A DNA stretch of 64,000 bases, taken from contig JAJEKV010000008.1 of NCBI GenBank assembly GCA_021234155.1, positions 23,691,931 through 23,755,930 of the forward strand, written 5' to 3'. The notes beneath the pieces were generated by a model. The model was not told the DNA's origin. It saw nothing but the letters and a program-made list of their open reading frames with translations, and searched no databases. Each line of letters begins with the position of its first letter. The first letter of the stretch is position 1. Origin of the DNA: Isoetes taiwanensis. Lineage: Eukaryota > Streptophyta > Lycopodiopsida > Isoetales > Isoetaceae. Positions 1 to 12,233 of this stretch are shown here, piece after piece. The position numbers and the translations under genes were made by a program.

Positions 1-1092
1 CGACTCGGCTGTGGCCTGGGCGCTGGACCCCATGCCGGGCTGGTCGCGTAACCTGAACAGGTCCTGGACCAGGAAACGTCATGCGCCCAAGGATCTGTGT
101 GTGTATCTTCCGGGTGAGATTCTCTCCCAGCTCTTCCGGCAGGCCCCGAACTACCAGGTTGTGGCTCCATCGCCTGCGCTCACGAAGCTCAGCGTCCAGT
201 GAGGGCACTGACCTACTGTGGCCTGATGGCGGAACGCGTGATGATGGTGCGGCAGGGCGGGGCTGCGGCTGTCGGCATTCAGGTTGACCACGTGACCCCG
301 ATTGACGTCTTGCAGGTTGTTGGGCTCGCGGTACTGGTGTGTCATGTGCTGCGGCTTCTGTTCTCTGAAGTCTGGAGCTCAGCTCTTGCAAGGCTTGGTC
401 CTGTCTTGCCATCTCCCGCGTGCAGTGCCGCCATTGTTCATGCGCCTCTGCATGGAGGCCCTTGCCTTGCTGGGCAACGACAGATCGAAGCTCCTGCATT
501 TCTCGGTCCCGTGCCAAATCCTTCTCCGAAGGGCGCTCAGTGCTGCCTGATTAACTTCCAAGGCGGCCTACAACCTCTGTCTTGTTGCAGTAGCCTCCTC
601 AACTTCTAATTGGAGCGTGGCCTGTGCTTGCCGTGCCATGGCATTGGCCTCATCGACCTCGATGCGGAGCTGAGACGTGATTGCAAGTGTCTCGCGCTCT
701 GCCCGGTCCCTGTCCTGTCTCGCAGCGTCCAGGGTATCCACGCGAGCCTGCATGTCTGCGAGCACCTGCCGGTCTTGCTGTCTCTCAAAGTGCACCAAGC
801 GGATGCTGTCGTCCACCTGGCGTGCTTGGGTCTCCAACTCAGTGATCTGTTGTTTTGCTATCATCAACTGTCTGCGCAACACCTGGGATGTTGCAGACTC
901 CATCTCCGTCTCCAGGCCCGCAATGCGGGCACTGTTGGCCTCAACCCCAGCTTGGATGCCGGCCCAAGGTTCTGCCAACGGAGGGGGCCCTGTGGGGCCT
1001 GAGCAGCCAATTCCCGTCTGTCGAGCCGGCCGAGTTGTGTGGGTCTTGGCCCGGGCCTCCTTCTTCATGGAGGATGTCCCTCCCTTGCCCAT
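1..1092 (-). pseudogene. LINE ORF1 (coiled-coil, RRM-like), partial, copy A
   Basis: The minus strand encodes a basic N-terminus starting MGKGGTSSMKK at 1092. A long heptad-rich coiled coil follows, rich in E, Q, R and A, from roughly residue 55 onward. The frame breaks near 568; in the next frame the coiled coil continues (EMQELRSVVAQQ), then a proline/arginine-rich linker, then NLVVRGLPEELGE at about 122-160. A coiled coil followed by an RNLxxxGLPE-type motif is the usual plan of LINE ORF1 RNA-binding proteins, which coat the element's RNA. The window edge cuts the rest off. The same ORF1 in copy B is followed by a recognisable LINE ORF2, which supports the assignment. GC content is much higher than in the neighbouring repeats. 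Confidence 0.6.
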
Positions 1093-1179
1093 TGCGTCTG
1101 CACGGGGCCGCTTCCTTGGTGGCCCTTCCTGGTTTTCCCAGGCAGGCTCGGCGTGCGTGAGGAAGAAGCCCCTCCCCTG

Positions 1180-1400
1180 CCTGGCATCAAAGAAAGAGAG
1201 TCAAGGGAACTGCTGAGAGAGGAGAAAATGCCAATGAGAAGTCGATGAAGAACCTGCAAGAAATAGCGATCCCCAAACGAACTAGAGCCCCAGAAAATGC
1301 ATGCAATGCATGCATTCATAGGAGAGATGCATGCTCGCCCATTCGAGAATATCGATCTGATGGCTCGGATCGATGTCATTCTTCTTAACATATGTAGGCC
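1180..1400. other. Junction segment related to 30130-30310
   Basis: This short segment joins the GC-rich LINE to the AT-rich repeat array. It holds an ATGCATGC-rich palindromic stretch near 1297-1330 and a run ending in a GATCTGATGGCT-like sequence. A diverged copy in the same orientation lies at about 30130-30310, where the palindromic part has grown into a TGCA microsatellite. No coding potential is convincing. Confidence 0.5.
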
Positions 1401-2639
1401 ATTGCTATAAATTTTGTAAATCAAGTCCACATTGTTTGCGTGCATATCCACATGAGAGGTAGTGTAGGGCAGTGAGGACAAAAAATTACAAGATAACTAT
1501 GTAGTAAAGACCATTATGCACATATACCTAAAACAATGTGTATTAAACAATCATAGTATACCCCACAATGTGTATCCAAAATGAAGGAGTGCGATCCACG
1601 ACTTAATTTTCTCACAAATGCCGAGGGTAATAATCCCACGGTCTCCCACGACTCTCTTGAAGGTGGCTTCCTCATGAATATGCCCAAACATTAATGATCA
1701 AAATCCTAAATGCTTTTGTTGAAATTAATCGTTTATCATATTAATATTACTTGTGTGGTGATGATTTATTGGATATTGTGACTATTGTGGCAATTGGGAG
1801 GGTCCAACAACATGGGTTTATTTCAGATTTCTCGGCCTTCATGGTCGAATAGCCACTGCACCGAACAAGAAAACTAGTGAAGAAGCTGATAATATAGCAT
1901 GGCCAAGCAACGTTGGAAGTATAGAATTAACTCTGTACCTACATCAATGTGCCATTTCCCAAATTGCACACAGGCTTTCATGTTATTACTTGGCATGCTC
2001 TTAAAATTGCACCCCTATTCAATTTACAACCAGGGTTTGTTGATAAAGTAAGACTCCAAGTTAGTAGATGGTCAGTATCCATGAGTCATGAATATGGAAT
2101 GCCAAATTGTAGATAGCATTTGCAAGGGGCGCCGACATTCATTTTGAAAAGTTTGAAAAAAAAAAACCTCTTCTATCAATAATCATAAGCCTTGCATGCA
2201 GGCAATTCATATAAATTTTGTAAATTAAGTCCACGTCATTTGCATGCTCACATGAGAGGCAGTGTAAAGAAGCAAGGAAAAAAGCTTACAAGATAGCTAT
2301 GCACTAGTAGAGACCATTGTATACTTGTGCCTAAAACAATGCGTACCAATCGTTGTATATCTCAAAATGTGTACCCAAAATGAAAGAGCCTGATCCACAA
2401 ATCAGTTCTCACGCATATACTGAAGATACTAATTCTACAGCCTCCCACGGCTCTGTTAGAGGTGTCTTCCACATAAATATGCTCAAACAACATATATAGG
2501 ATCAAAATCCTAAAACATTTTGTTGGTATTAATCCTTTGTCATATTACTTGGGTGATGATGATTGAATGGATATCTAAATCACGACTGTTGTGGTAATTG
2601 GAGGGCCCAACAATATGGGTTTATTCTTGCATTCTCGGT

Positions 2640-2956
2640 CCTGTGGTAAGACGTTAAACTGCCATACCCAAGGTCCCAGGTTCAACGCCTCGTTGTGAAA
2701 GTGACTATGCATTGTAAAGTTGGTGGGGGAAGGACCCACTTCAACCATGTACAGTGGTGGGGGCAGGACCCATCTGGGTGTGTTGTAAATTGTCCCATAA
2801 TCTCTGACTTCCTGCGGACGTTAAAACCCATAAAAAAAGGGAGGGGGAGGGGGGGTTATTCATGGTTGAATCCACTTCAACCATGTACAGTGGTGGGGGC
2901 AGGACCCATCTGGGTGTGTTGTAAATTGTCCCATAATCTCTGACTTCCTGCGGACG
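2640..2956 (+). mobile_element. Candidate tRNA-derived SINE (copy A)
   Basis: An insertion splits repeat unit 2 between its TTCTCGGTC and GGTTGAATAGC parts. It begins with an A-box-like TGGTAAGACG and, about 35 bp later, a B-box-like GGTTCAACGCC. These are the internal RNA polymerase III promoter elements of tRNA-derived SINEs. The end is A-rich (CCCATAAAAAAAGGG). The segment from 2739 reappears from 2875, one of the 136-bp-lag slips, so the original insert is probably near 180-230 bp. I see no clean target-site duplication, so the class is tentative. Confidence 0.4.
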
Positions 2957-3033
2957 GTTATTCATGGTTGAATAGCTGCTGCACCTAACAAGAAAACTAA
3001 CTTGAAAAGTTCTCAAGCATTGTGTCAAGAAGC

Positions 3034-3087
<54 letters not shown>

Positions 3088-3145
3088 TAACAATAACAAT
3101 AACAATAACAATAACAATAACAATAACAATAACAATAACAATAAC

Positions 3146-3206
<61 letters not shown>

Positions 3207-3281
3207 CCTAATAACAATAACAATAACAATAACAATAACAATAACAATAACAATAACAATAACAATAACAATAACAATAAC

Positions 3282-3341
<60 letters not shown>
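3034..3341. repeat. AAT / AACAAT compound microsatellite (copy A)
   Basis: There are long runs of AAT with inner blocks of alternating AAC-AAT. The whole pattern appears twice, separated by a short AATCCT break near 3205. The spacing fits the 136-bp slip seen elsewhere. The long poly-Asn, poly-Leu and poly-Ile reading frames here are by-products of the repeat. Confidence 0.95.
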
Positions 3342-4734
3342 TCCTTCCTATGTAATTGAGTGTCTAGTTTCTGTTCTCCTTCATTTTGTTCCTTCAAAAT
3401 TCTTAAAACATGGCACGTGTACTGTGTGCATTTATTACTTATATAAAGCATTTATTGCGGCCACTTAATACTGTGCATTCAATGATTATAAAACATTTAT
3501 TAAGGCGTAACCTCAATATTTCGCGGACGCCGACGTGATTACAGCATTAGGTATCTTGGAGAAGAGCCATGGTCGGTTAAGCTCCGTTAGTACTGGAGCC
3601 CTGAGCTTCGCTAGAGCAAACATTCGCTTTGCCGCAGCGTGAGTAGATATAACGTATATAACAAGAAACAAAGATACCGCAAAATGAACCGACCGGGCGG
3701 TTTTGCCACACCTCTGGAGTGATTCGTTCACCCAGTCCCCGGAAGCAAGCTATGGAAGCACAAATAGAAGCACAAAGGGCAATGGATTCGCCGCCCGGGT
3801 TTATGCAATGTTTTTCTTGAACCCCGACACAAACCCTTGGTATGGCCGCCCTACCTCTGCTGGTCTCAGGTAATAAGGGCGTTTTTGTTGAAAAAAAATC
3901 TTGCTTTTTTGTGGAATCGCTATGGCGATGGGCATGGCTGGCAGGGAAGGAAAAAATAGGGTTACGATGATTTCATGGTCTCCAGCGAAAGGTAAAGGAT
4001 CGAAATGGCCGAGACGACCAGATCCGAAGGCAGAGGGTCGAATTAGCCCTTGGGGATCTTCCAAAACTTGAGATCAGGTTACTTCCTCAGGCCTGATCCG
4101 TAGCGCATTTAGAAGCACAAAATAACAAGCAGAATAGCCTTGGCCGCTGGATTTGGCACAGAGCTCAAACTAACCGGCATCTGTCATCTGTTTGTGAGGA
4201 ATAAAGCATGAAATACATGAACACACGTTAACTACTAATGAATATTCTGGTAGGCAATAAATATTCTGGCACCACACACGCAACAGAAGGCGCACACTTG
4301 ACTTGATTGTTCGCAGCCTACACTACTAGAATAAAAGGCATATTTGAACTGTAAAGATAAGATAAGATCTGGCAACGGAAATGATTATAAAATAGAATAG
4401 AATAGAATAGAATAGTTTTTTAAAAAGGCACTTTTACGTAGTTGTGATTATTTCAAACACCATCTTAGGGTACTTTAGCTTATGGGTATTTTTAAGTATT
4501 ATATTAAAAACTTTTATGGGCTTTTGCGGCAAACGACCTTCTCAAACTCACAATCCACAATCCAAAAACAATCAAACTCCCAGACCTGTTATTAGCAATC
4601 AATGCTAGGACTAAACAAGGCCCCAGTTCTTGCGATTTAAGGGGTACCCTCGGGTCTTAGTCCAGATCAATCACTTTTTAATACAAGGAAAGCTCTGCAA
4701 GCTTTGAATGGCGGTGCTCTTATTCACACCTTAT
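3342..4734. other. Intergenic DNA without recognisable gene (copy A)
   Basis: This is part of the ~2.7-kb block that interrupts repeat unit 2. I see no gene with coherent exons. A short AATAG microsatellite (five units) lies at 4391-4415. The copy B counterpart (37431-38968) differs by block insertions and deletions and by many CAG/CTG-type changes. Confidence 0.5.
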
Positions 4735-5480
4735 TTAGAATTATGAATTCTATATAAATGCTAGGCATTCAATTCTAACTAGGAATTGTGTGGGTATTAT
4801 TATGACTTCAGTTCCTAGGTGTATAATTTCACGCAACTTTTAGTTAGAATTCATTACAACTCTATATGGGACCCTAGTTATCTGGACAATATATGCCGGC
4901 CCTAGTTATCCAAATTAACTGTAGGAATTCATTTGATATCCATGTTGTCCGCATTAACCTTAGGAATTGAATTCTTGGTGCAATTGAATAATTAGCCATA
5001 TTAACCTTAGGAGTTGAGTTATGATCCACATTAACCTTGAATTCTTCACAAATGAATAATTAGCTCATTTGATATCCATGTTGTCCGCATTAACCTTAGG
5101 GTTCTACATAGGTGTTATAAATTCTATACAATTGCTAGGTATATAATATTAACTAGGAATTGCGTGGGTATTCTTAGGTGAATATTTCCGCTTAATTGCT
5201 AGTTAGAATTCATTACAATTCTATATGGGACCCTAGTTATCACGACAATATATGTCTGCCGAGTTGTCCACGTTAACGTTAGGAATTCATTTATTATCCA
5301 CGTTGTCCACATTAATCTTAGGAATTGAATTCTTCATGCAATTGAATAATTAGCCACATTAATCTGAGGAATTGAGTTATGATCCACTAAACTTACGAAT
5401 TGAATTCTTCATGCAATTGAATAATTATCCACGTTAACCATAGGAATTAAGTTATGGTCCACATTTAACGTTAGGAATTG
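4735..5480. repeat. AT-rich minisatellite-like array (copy A)
   Basis: Two ~360-bp halves are related: the CTATATGGGACCCTAG motif occurs at about 4862 and 5221. Inside them, short units of roughly 45-70 bp repeat a pattern of CCACATTAACC, TTAGGAATTGAATTC and AATTGAATAATTA. Several units carry an EcoRI-type GAATTC. One unit at 5066-5102 is a 136-bp-lag copy of 4930-4966. No coding potential is seen. Confidence 0.75.
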
Positions 5481-5483
5481 AAG

Positions 5484-5530
5484 TTTCCATAAGGCAATAG
5501 CACAGGTTCAAATCCCGTGTGTTCTCAAAC
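5484..5530 (+). other. B-box-like tRNA/SINE motif (copy A)
   Basis: GGTTCAAATCC at 5505-5515 matches the RNA polymerase III B box and the T-arm of tRNAs. The flanks GCACA and CGTGTG could pair as a T stem. I cannot fold a full tRNA around it, so it is more probably a tRNA-derived SINE fragment. In copy B the same motif occurs twice because of a 136-bp slip (39715 to 39851). Confidence 0.35.
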
Positions 5531-7992
5531 TACTAAATTGTGCATGAGTTGCATATATTCATCGAAAATATCACAAGTACACCCATAAATATTTCACATC
5601 AATATGTTTCACGTGAGCATTGCATTATCAGACATTGGACATTAATTGGGATCCAACTGTGCAGGTAATTGGGCCGCCGCGATAAATTTCTTGTAATAAT
5701 AATTATGATCGTGCTTCGTTGGACCCTGTCATGAAGCAAGCAAATAATATAACATGGTCAAGGAATTTTTGAAAATTATAGAATTAACTTTGGACTTATA
5801 TCAATCTGCCATTTCCCAAATTGCACATGGGTTTTCACGTCATTACTTGGCTTGCTTTTGGGATTGCACCCCTATTGCATTCACAACCAAGGCTTGTTGA
5901 TAAAGTAAGATTCTAAGTCACGAGTATGGAATGCCAAATTGTAGATAACATTTGCCCGAACGCCGGCATTCGTTTTGAAAAGTTTAGAAAAGAAATCCTC
6001 TTCTATCAAGAGCCATGGACGTTGCTAGAATGACAATATTCACTAGGAGATTCATCCACATGGAACTAATTATACATTACGTGTGTTATCGGTGAAATAA
6101 CCAAGTCCACGTCATTTGCATGCATATTCACAGAAGAATAGAAACTACTCTTGATATAAATTTCATAAACCAAGTCCATGTCAGTTGCGTGCATATTCAC
6201 ATGAGAGGCACTTTACGTGTGTTATCGGTGAAATAACCAAGTCCACGTCATTTGCATGCATATTCACAGATTTTTACATCTACAGAAACTCGTACCTAAA
6301 ACAATAGTAAACAATCATAGTATATCCCACAATGTGTGCCCAAAATGAAGGCGCATGATCCACGACTCAATTCTCACGCACATGCCAAAGATACTAATTG
6401 ATTGATTTTTTACATCTACAGAAACTCGTACCTAAAACAATAGTAAACAATCATAGTATATCCCACAATGTGTGCCCAAAATGAAGGCGCATGATCCACG
6501 ACTCAATTCTCACGCACATGCCAAAGATACTAATCCATGGCCTCCCACGGCTCTCTTTGAGGTGCCTTTACATGAATATGCCCAACACAACATATATAGG
6601 ATCAAAATCCTAAATGTTCTTGTTGGTGTTAATCCTTTGTTATATTACTTGGGTGGTGATGATTGATTGGATATCCAAGTCATGCCTTTTTGTGGTAATT
6701 GAGGGGGAAGATGATAGAATGTATTGTTGCTTTCTTGGCCTTTGTTGTCGAATAGCCGCTGCACCTAACAAGAAAACTAACTTGAAATGTTCTCAAGCAT
6801 TGTGTCAAGAAGCTGATACTATAGCATGGCCAAGCAACTTTGGAAGATGATAGAATGGACTCTGGACCTATATTAATGTGCCATTTCCCAAATTGCACAT
6901 GGGGTTCCAACATTCATTTTGAGAAGTTTTGAAAAAAAAAATCCTCTTCCATCAATAGTCACAAGCCTTGTAAGGGAGCCGACATTCATTAGGAGATTTG
7001 TCTGTATGAAATTAATTATGCATTAGGTGTGTTATCAATGAAATAACTATTCACGTTATCTATAGGCCATTGCTATAAATTTCATAAACCAAGTCCACGT
7101 CATTTGCGTGCATATTCACATGAGAGGTAGTGTGGGGCAGACAAAAAGTTACAAGACAGCTATGCAATAGAGACCATTGTATACATGCATCTAAAACAAT
7201 GTGTATCGAACAATCATAGTATATCCCACAATGTGTACCCAAAATGAAGGAGCGCAATCCACGACTCAATTTTCATGCACGTGTCCAAAGATACTACTCC
7301 CATAGCCTCCCACGACTCTCTTGGAGGGCCTCCCACATGAATATGTTCAAAAAACATATGTAGGATAAAAATTCTAAATGTTTTTGTTGGTATTAATCCT
7401 GTCGTATTGGGTTATGATAATCATATCCAAGTCATGACTTTTGTGGTGATTGGGAGGGCCCAACAATATGGGTTCATTCTTGCTTTCTCGACCTTGATGG
7501 TCGAATAGCTGCTGCACATACTAACTTGAAAAGTTCTTAAGCATTGTGTCAAGAAGCTACAAAAAAAGAAATGGCCAAGTAGCTTTGGAAGATTATAGAA
7601 TTAACTCTGGACCTATATCAATGTGCCGTTTTCCAAATTGCACATGGGGTTTCACGTCATTACTTGGCATGTTCCTGGGATTGCACCCCTATTGAGGCTT
7701 GTTGATAAAGTAAGATTCCGAGTTAGCTAGATGGTCGGTATCCATGAGTGTAGATAACATTTGCAAGGAGATCGACATTCATTTGAAAGATGTGGAAAAA
7801 ATCCTCTGTTATCAATAGTCATAAGCCACGAGGGTTTATACACCAGAGAGATCGAATGTCAAATTGCAGATAATCTTTACACCACCATTGGAAGACCATA
7901 GGACTTGATAACATGTTGGACCCACTACACGTCATTGGTATATACCTTTGTAGGATGCAATCTAGGCCGTCCAACGATCATAATGTAGGTGG

Positions 7993-8000
7993 CTATAAAA
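7993..8000 (+). promoter_or_regulatory. TATA box of asparagine synthetase (copy A)
   Basis: CTATAAAA lies 71 bp upstream of the start codon at 8071. This spacing suits transcription starting near 8025 with a short 5' leader. Copy B keeps the box and differs by 2 bp in the leader. Confidence 0.5.
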
Positions 8001-8070
8001 TGCCATGCTCCTTAAAATCTTCTCTTGCATTATTTTTGTGTTACCTTGGAATTGGGGTGGTGGTGCTACA

Positions 8071-11000
8071 ATGTGTGGTATTCTTGCTATTCTGGCATGC
8101 CCAGATACCTCTTTTCAAAAGAGAATTCGTGTCCTCGACCTATCTCGAAGGTGCTTCATCTGATTTGCCCATTCCCTCAGCAGCACAATTTTTCAGAACT
8201 TTGTTCAGCCCATTATCACTAACATTTTCCCTTGCAAATCATATTGAGATCATTTGTTTTTAGCTTCATATTGAACGTACCTGTCCTCCAGGTCGCAGAA
8301 GGTTGATAGTTTCAGTGGCATTGTAACACATATTGGCAGAGGCTTTTTCAGGACGTTTTATCTTTATCTTTGTTCTTTCTTAAATGTGGATGCATCTGTG
8401 TTAATTGTAGGTTGCGGCATAGAGGACCTGATTGGAGTGGCCTTTTTCATAACGAGAACAACTTCTTATCACATGAAAGACTGGCAATTGTAGATCCAAA
8501 ATCTGGAGATCAGCCATTGTTTAATGAGGATAAGACTATTGTTGTTGCTGTAAGTTTCATCATTTCTGAGCCAGAAGAGATGTTAGTTTGCAATATTATT
8601 TGCAGTAAAGGTTGCATCTTTTATCTTTGATTAAAGTTAGATTGTGTGCAGATCAAAATTTGTGCTCAGGTTTCTATTTTGATGTTTTGTGTGGCTTATT
8701 GGCAGGCTAATGGCGAAATTTATAACCACGAACAACTGAAGGCAACTTCTTCTCATAAATATCACACTCAAAGTGACTGTGAAGTCATAGCTCATCTGGT
8801 AAATTAATTAAAGCTAAGTAAAAGTATGGTGTCTATTCATTCGTTAAGTAAATTTCAAGCACGCTTAGCCCCATCAGAATATTATAGTTATTCTTCTGAA
8901 GCAAATATCATATTTCAATTAAGACAAACACCTCCAACTGGGGTAATTGACCTGCATATATCACGACTTTTATCATAAGTCTTATTTAGACACTTTTGCT
9001 TATGCACAACTGGCTATGGCAGTATGAAGACATTGGCGAGGATATGGTGAAACAACTAGATGGCATATTTTCATTTGTACTGCTTGACACACGAGATAAT
9101 AGCTTCTTTGCTGCACGTGATCCTATTGGTGTTACTCCTTTGTATTTAGGTTGGGGACATGATGGTATGTACTTCAAAAATCTCTGTATTTTTTTTTTGT
9201 GATTGTGAGATATTACATGTCTTTTAAATTAATGGGTAAATATCCACACCATCTTGGCAGGAACAAATATATGAACCTGTTTTAGGTTCTATTTGGATTG
9301 TTTGATGAAAATGGACTATGGAGAAATGCACCTTATGTTGAGATAAACAATAAAACTTTAGCGTCTAGGCATGTTTCTTGTTCTCATTCATCTCAACAAT
9401 GGATTGGCAAAAGGCCCCTGCTAATATCGTTTTTCTTTTTTTCTTTTTTTTTTTACTTCTTTCTGACCATGAGCTTATGTCTAGCATGAAGCAAAATGGC
9501 AAGGCTTAAAATTGATCAAGTTCTTGTCTGATCAGGGTCTGTCTGGTTTGCATCGGAAATGAAGGCTTTAAAGGATGACTGCAGTTGGTTTGAAATATTT
9601 CCACCTGGTCATGCCTTTTCCAGTAAAAGAGGTAATATTTGTACTGCAGACATGATTAGGTATTTCTTAGTTGAAATGTGTTGTAAAAAGAGTTATTGAT
9701 CAAGGTCAATTTGAGGTCTTAAAATTGTTACTGGAGCATAGTTAAGGAAATTTTGATGACCTTAACTTTAGACAAACACCTAGTGATCAAAGGTGGACAT
9801 GTGGGGGCAAGGATTATTAAAAATTTTGTTAAGGTATGTCGCGTTCTCCTTCTTAGGTGGTGTGTTATTATTGTATGCAGGAGGTCTTTATAGGTGGCAT
9901 GATTCCCCTTGGAATCTCAATCTGATTCCATCAACTCCTTATAATGCTATTATTCTCCGGGAAGCATTTGAAAAGGTCAGATTTTTCAATAAAAAGGCCT
10001 TGGATGTCAATATAATACACATGCAGAAGCTATCCTTATGTCATTTCAATCATGACTACCTTCATTGATATCCAATTCACCAGCAGATATTAACATCATT
10101 GATATCTAATTCACGCAGCAATACTAACAGAAGTTAGATATTTCCTGAGCAGGGCATGGGGTTTCAAGCATGAATTACGGTTACTAATATAGTTCAACTC
10201 TGGAAATGTTTTTTATGACATGACAAAACATGAATGCTTCACAACTTGAGCTATCTTCATATCTTATGATCTAAGATCTAAAGCAGTAAGGACCTGTTTT
10301 AAATGTCTGTTATACAATGTTCTGCAGGCAGTTATCAAACGCTTGATGACAGATGTTCCATTCGGTGTGCTTTTATCTGGAGGTTTGGATTCCTCACTTG
10401 TTGCATCAGTAGCTTCACGACATTTGGCTGGCACAAAAGCAGCAAATCAATGGGGAACAAAGCTTCATTCTTTTTGTGTTGGCCTAAAGGTCAAGAAGTT
10501 TTGTGCTTTTATCTGGAGGTTTGGATTCCTCACTTGTTGCATCAGTAGCTTCACGACATTTGGCTGAAATGGTTTCTTGAAACCAGGGATCTCCAGACCT
10601 GGAAGCTGCAAGAGAAGTTGCAGACTACCTTGGTACAGTACATCATGAGTTCCATTTCACAGTCCAGGTAAGTTATTGTAATGGGTAGCTTTTGGAGAGT
10701 GGAATCTATGTCCTTATTCCTAGCAAAATGTCCTTTTTGGAAATGTTCAGGATGGTCTGGATGCTCTTGCAGACGTGATTTACCACATAGAAACCTATGA
10801 TGTCACAACAGTACGTGCTAGCACCCCAAGGAGAGTGGAATCTATGTCCTTATTCCTAGCAAAATGTCCTTTTTGGAAATGTTTGAGGGTTCAGATGAGA
10901 TATTTGGAGGATACTTGTACTTCCACAAAGCGCCTAGCAAGGAGGAATTGCATAAAGAGACTTGTCGAAAGGTATTAGATTACTTTTCTTCTGACATGAA

Positions 11001-11923
11001 TTCAGCAGGTCAACTGATTCATTCCGTGAATATAGATTGAGGCTTTGCATCTTTATGATTGCTTGAGGGCAAATAAGGCTACGTCAGCATGGGGGGTAGA
11101 AGCTCGTGTTCCTTTTCTTGATAAGGATTTCATGAAAGTTGCGATGAACATCGATCCTGCCGAAAAGATGGTGATGCCATTATTTTCTAGTGTGTATATG
11201 ACAAAAAGTCTGAAAATAGTTCATGATCATTGTTATTATTCTTTCTTTCAGGTAGGTCTTAAAGATGGGCGCATAGAAAAATGGATACTTCGTAAAGCAT
11301 TTGATGATGAGGATCATCCGTATCTACCCAAAGTAAGAGAGCTATATGGCCAATAGTGGTAATTATTTGCATATGTCCTAGTCTTGAAGATAACAACTCA
11401 AATTCCTGTATGCAGCACATATTATATCGCCAGAAAGAGCAGTTCAGTGACGGGGTCGGTTATAACTGGATTGATGGTTTAAAGGCACATGCAGACACCC
11501 ATGTACGAATCTACAAAAACTTGTGGAACATATCAAAGTTTTTTTGTTTAGCTGGGCTGATAAATGGTTTATGATTTGTACTCCCCTTTGAGGCAGATAA
11601 CAAATCAGATGATGGCAAATGCTAAGTATGTCTTCCCTCATAATCCACCAGCGACAAAGGAGGCATATTACTATCGCATGCTTTTTGAGAAGTTGTTTCC
11701 TCAGGTATTGAGTGTTTACATGCCTAGTTTTGAATTTGATATTTTCTGTTTCAGAGTAAATCTTATTTTAGCCATGTGGTTTCAGGAATCAGCAAGACTC
11801 ACCATCCCAAGTGGACCCAGCATAGCGTGCAGTACTGCTGCAGCTATTGCATGGGATGAGGCATGGTCTCAAAATTTTGATCCTTCTGGACGTGCTATTG
11901 GGGTGCATGTTGCTGCCTTCTGA
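8071..11923 (+). CDS. Asparagine synthetase [glutamine-hydrolysing], 14 exons (copy A)
   Basis: It makes asparagine from aspartate, glutamine and ATP in the cytosol (EC 6.3.5.4), the main nitrogen-transport amide of plants. Exons by splice sites: 8071-8150, 8411-8549, 8706-8798, 9023-9164, 9536-9631, 9881-9975, 10328-10489, 10587-10667, 10751-10971, 11036-11170, 11252-11332, 11416-11502, 11597-11704, 11786-11923. MCGI supplies the Cys2 nucleophile of the glutaminase domain; [15 protein letters not shown] and SDCEVIAHL follow. SGGLDSS in exon 7 is the ATP-pyrophosphatase loop of the synthetase domain. The product is 552 aa, slightly shorter than the usual ~580. In copy A exon 9 is damaged: about 58 bp from 10829 is a 136-bp-lag copy of the preceding intron, which removes MFLLARKI...VLSG and shifts the frame. 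Copy B supplies the missing stretch. Confidence 0.93.
10490..10586 (+). other. Intron 7 with misplaced copy of exon 7
   Basis: Positions 10502-10562 repeat 10366-10426 exactly (the SGGLDSS-coding part of exon 7) at a lag of 136 bp. In copy B the same place holds unrelated intron sequence of nearly equal length (62 against 61 bp). It is not a real second exon. Confidence 0.85.
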
Positions 11924-12233
11924 AACGGAGGAAATCTACCATAGAACAACTTACATAACAAAATAAAAATAATGAAAGTATACTTCAGCTAAAAGAAGTA
12001 AACACGAGTAAAACAACTTCCAACATGAATACACTTATACTAAGTTAAAGCGTGAAACTAAGTGCTAATTAAAAGCACGTTTGTATATAATGTTGTAATG
12101 CAAATATGAATAATTCAAACCTCTCCCATTACATTAATCAGTGCAAAGTATGCTGCGGTTATGCAAATTTCTTGCAATATTGTGTTGAGAATATAGAACA
12201 AGGCGCCATGCAGATTCTTTTTGGTTTTTTATT

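Larger units (their letters stand above)
1397..7850. repeat. Tandem array of ~0.8-kb diverged repeat units (copy A)
   Basis: Four diverged units start near 1397, 2206, 6152 and 7063. Each opens with a TATAAATTT(T/C)(G/A)TAAA(T/C)(C/T)AAGTCCA-like stretch. Each then shows, in the same order, a CACATGAGAGG motif, an ACAATCATAGTATA motif, a CTCCCACG(A/G)CTCT motif, a GTCGAATAGC-like motif and a CCAAATTG(C/T)A motif. Unit 2 is interrupted by a candidate SINE (about 2640-2956) and by about 2.7 kb starting at the AAT microsatellite; its sequence resumes near 5735. Reading frames are short and not conserved between units, so this is non-coding repeat DNA, possibly from a non-autonomous transposon. 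It ends just upstream of the asparagine synthetase promoter. Confidence 0.7.

Noticed and set aside
3034-3341. CRISPR-like array
   Set aside because: Repeats are simple trinucleotides with no spacers, in plant DNA.
2741-3451. 236-residue minus-strand frame rich in Leu and Ile, and a plus-strand poly-Asn frame
   Set aside because: They are translations of the AAT/AAC microsatellite and have no other protein-like content.
5484-5530. Genuine tRNA gene
   Set aside because: Only the T-arm-like motif is present; no acceptor stem, anticodon arm or D arm can be folded around it.
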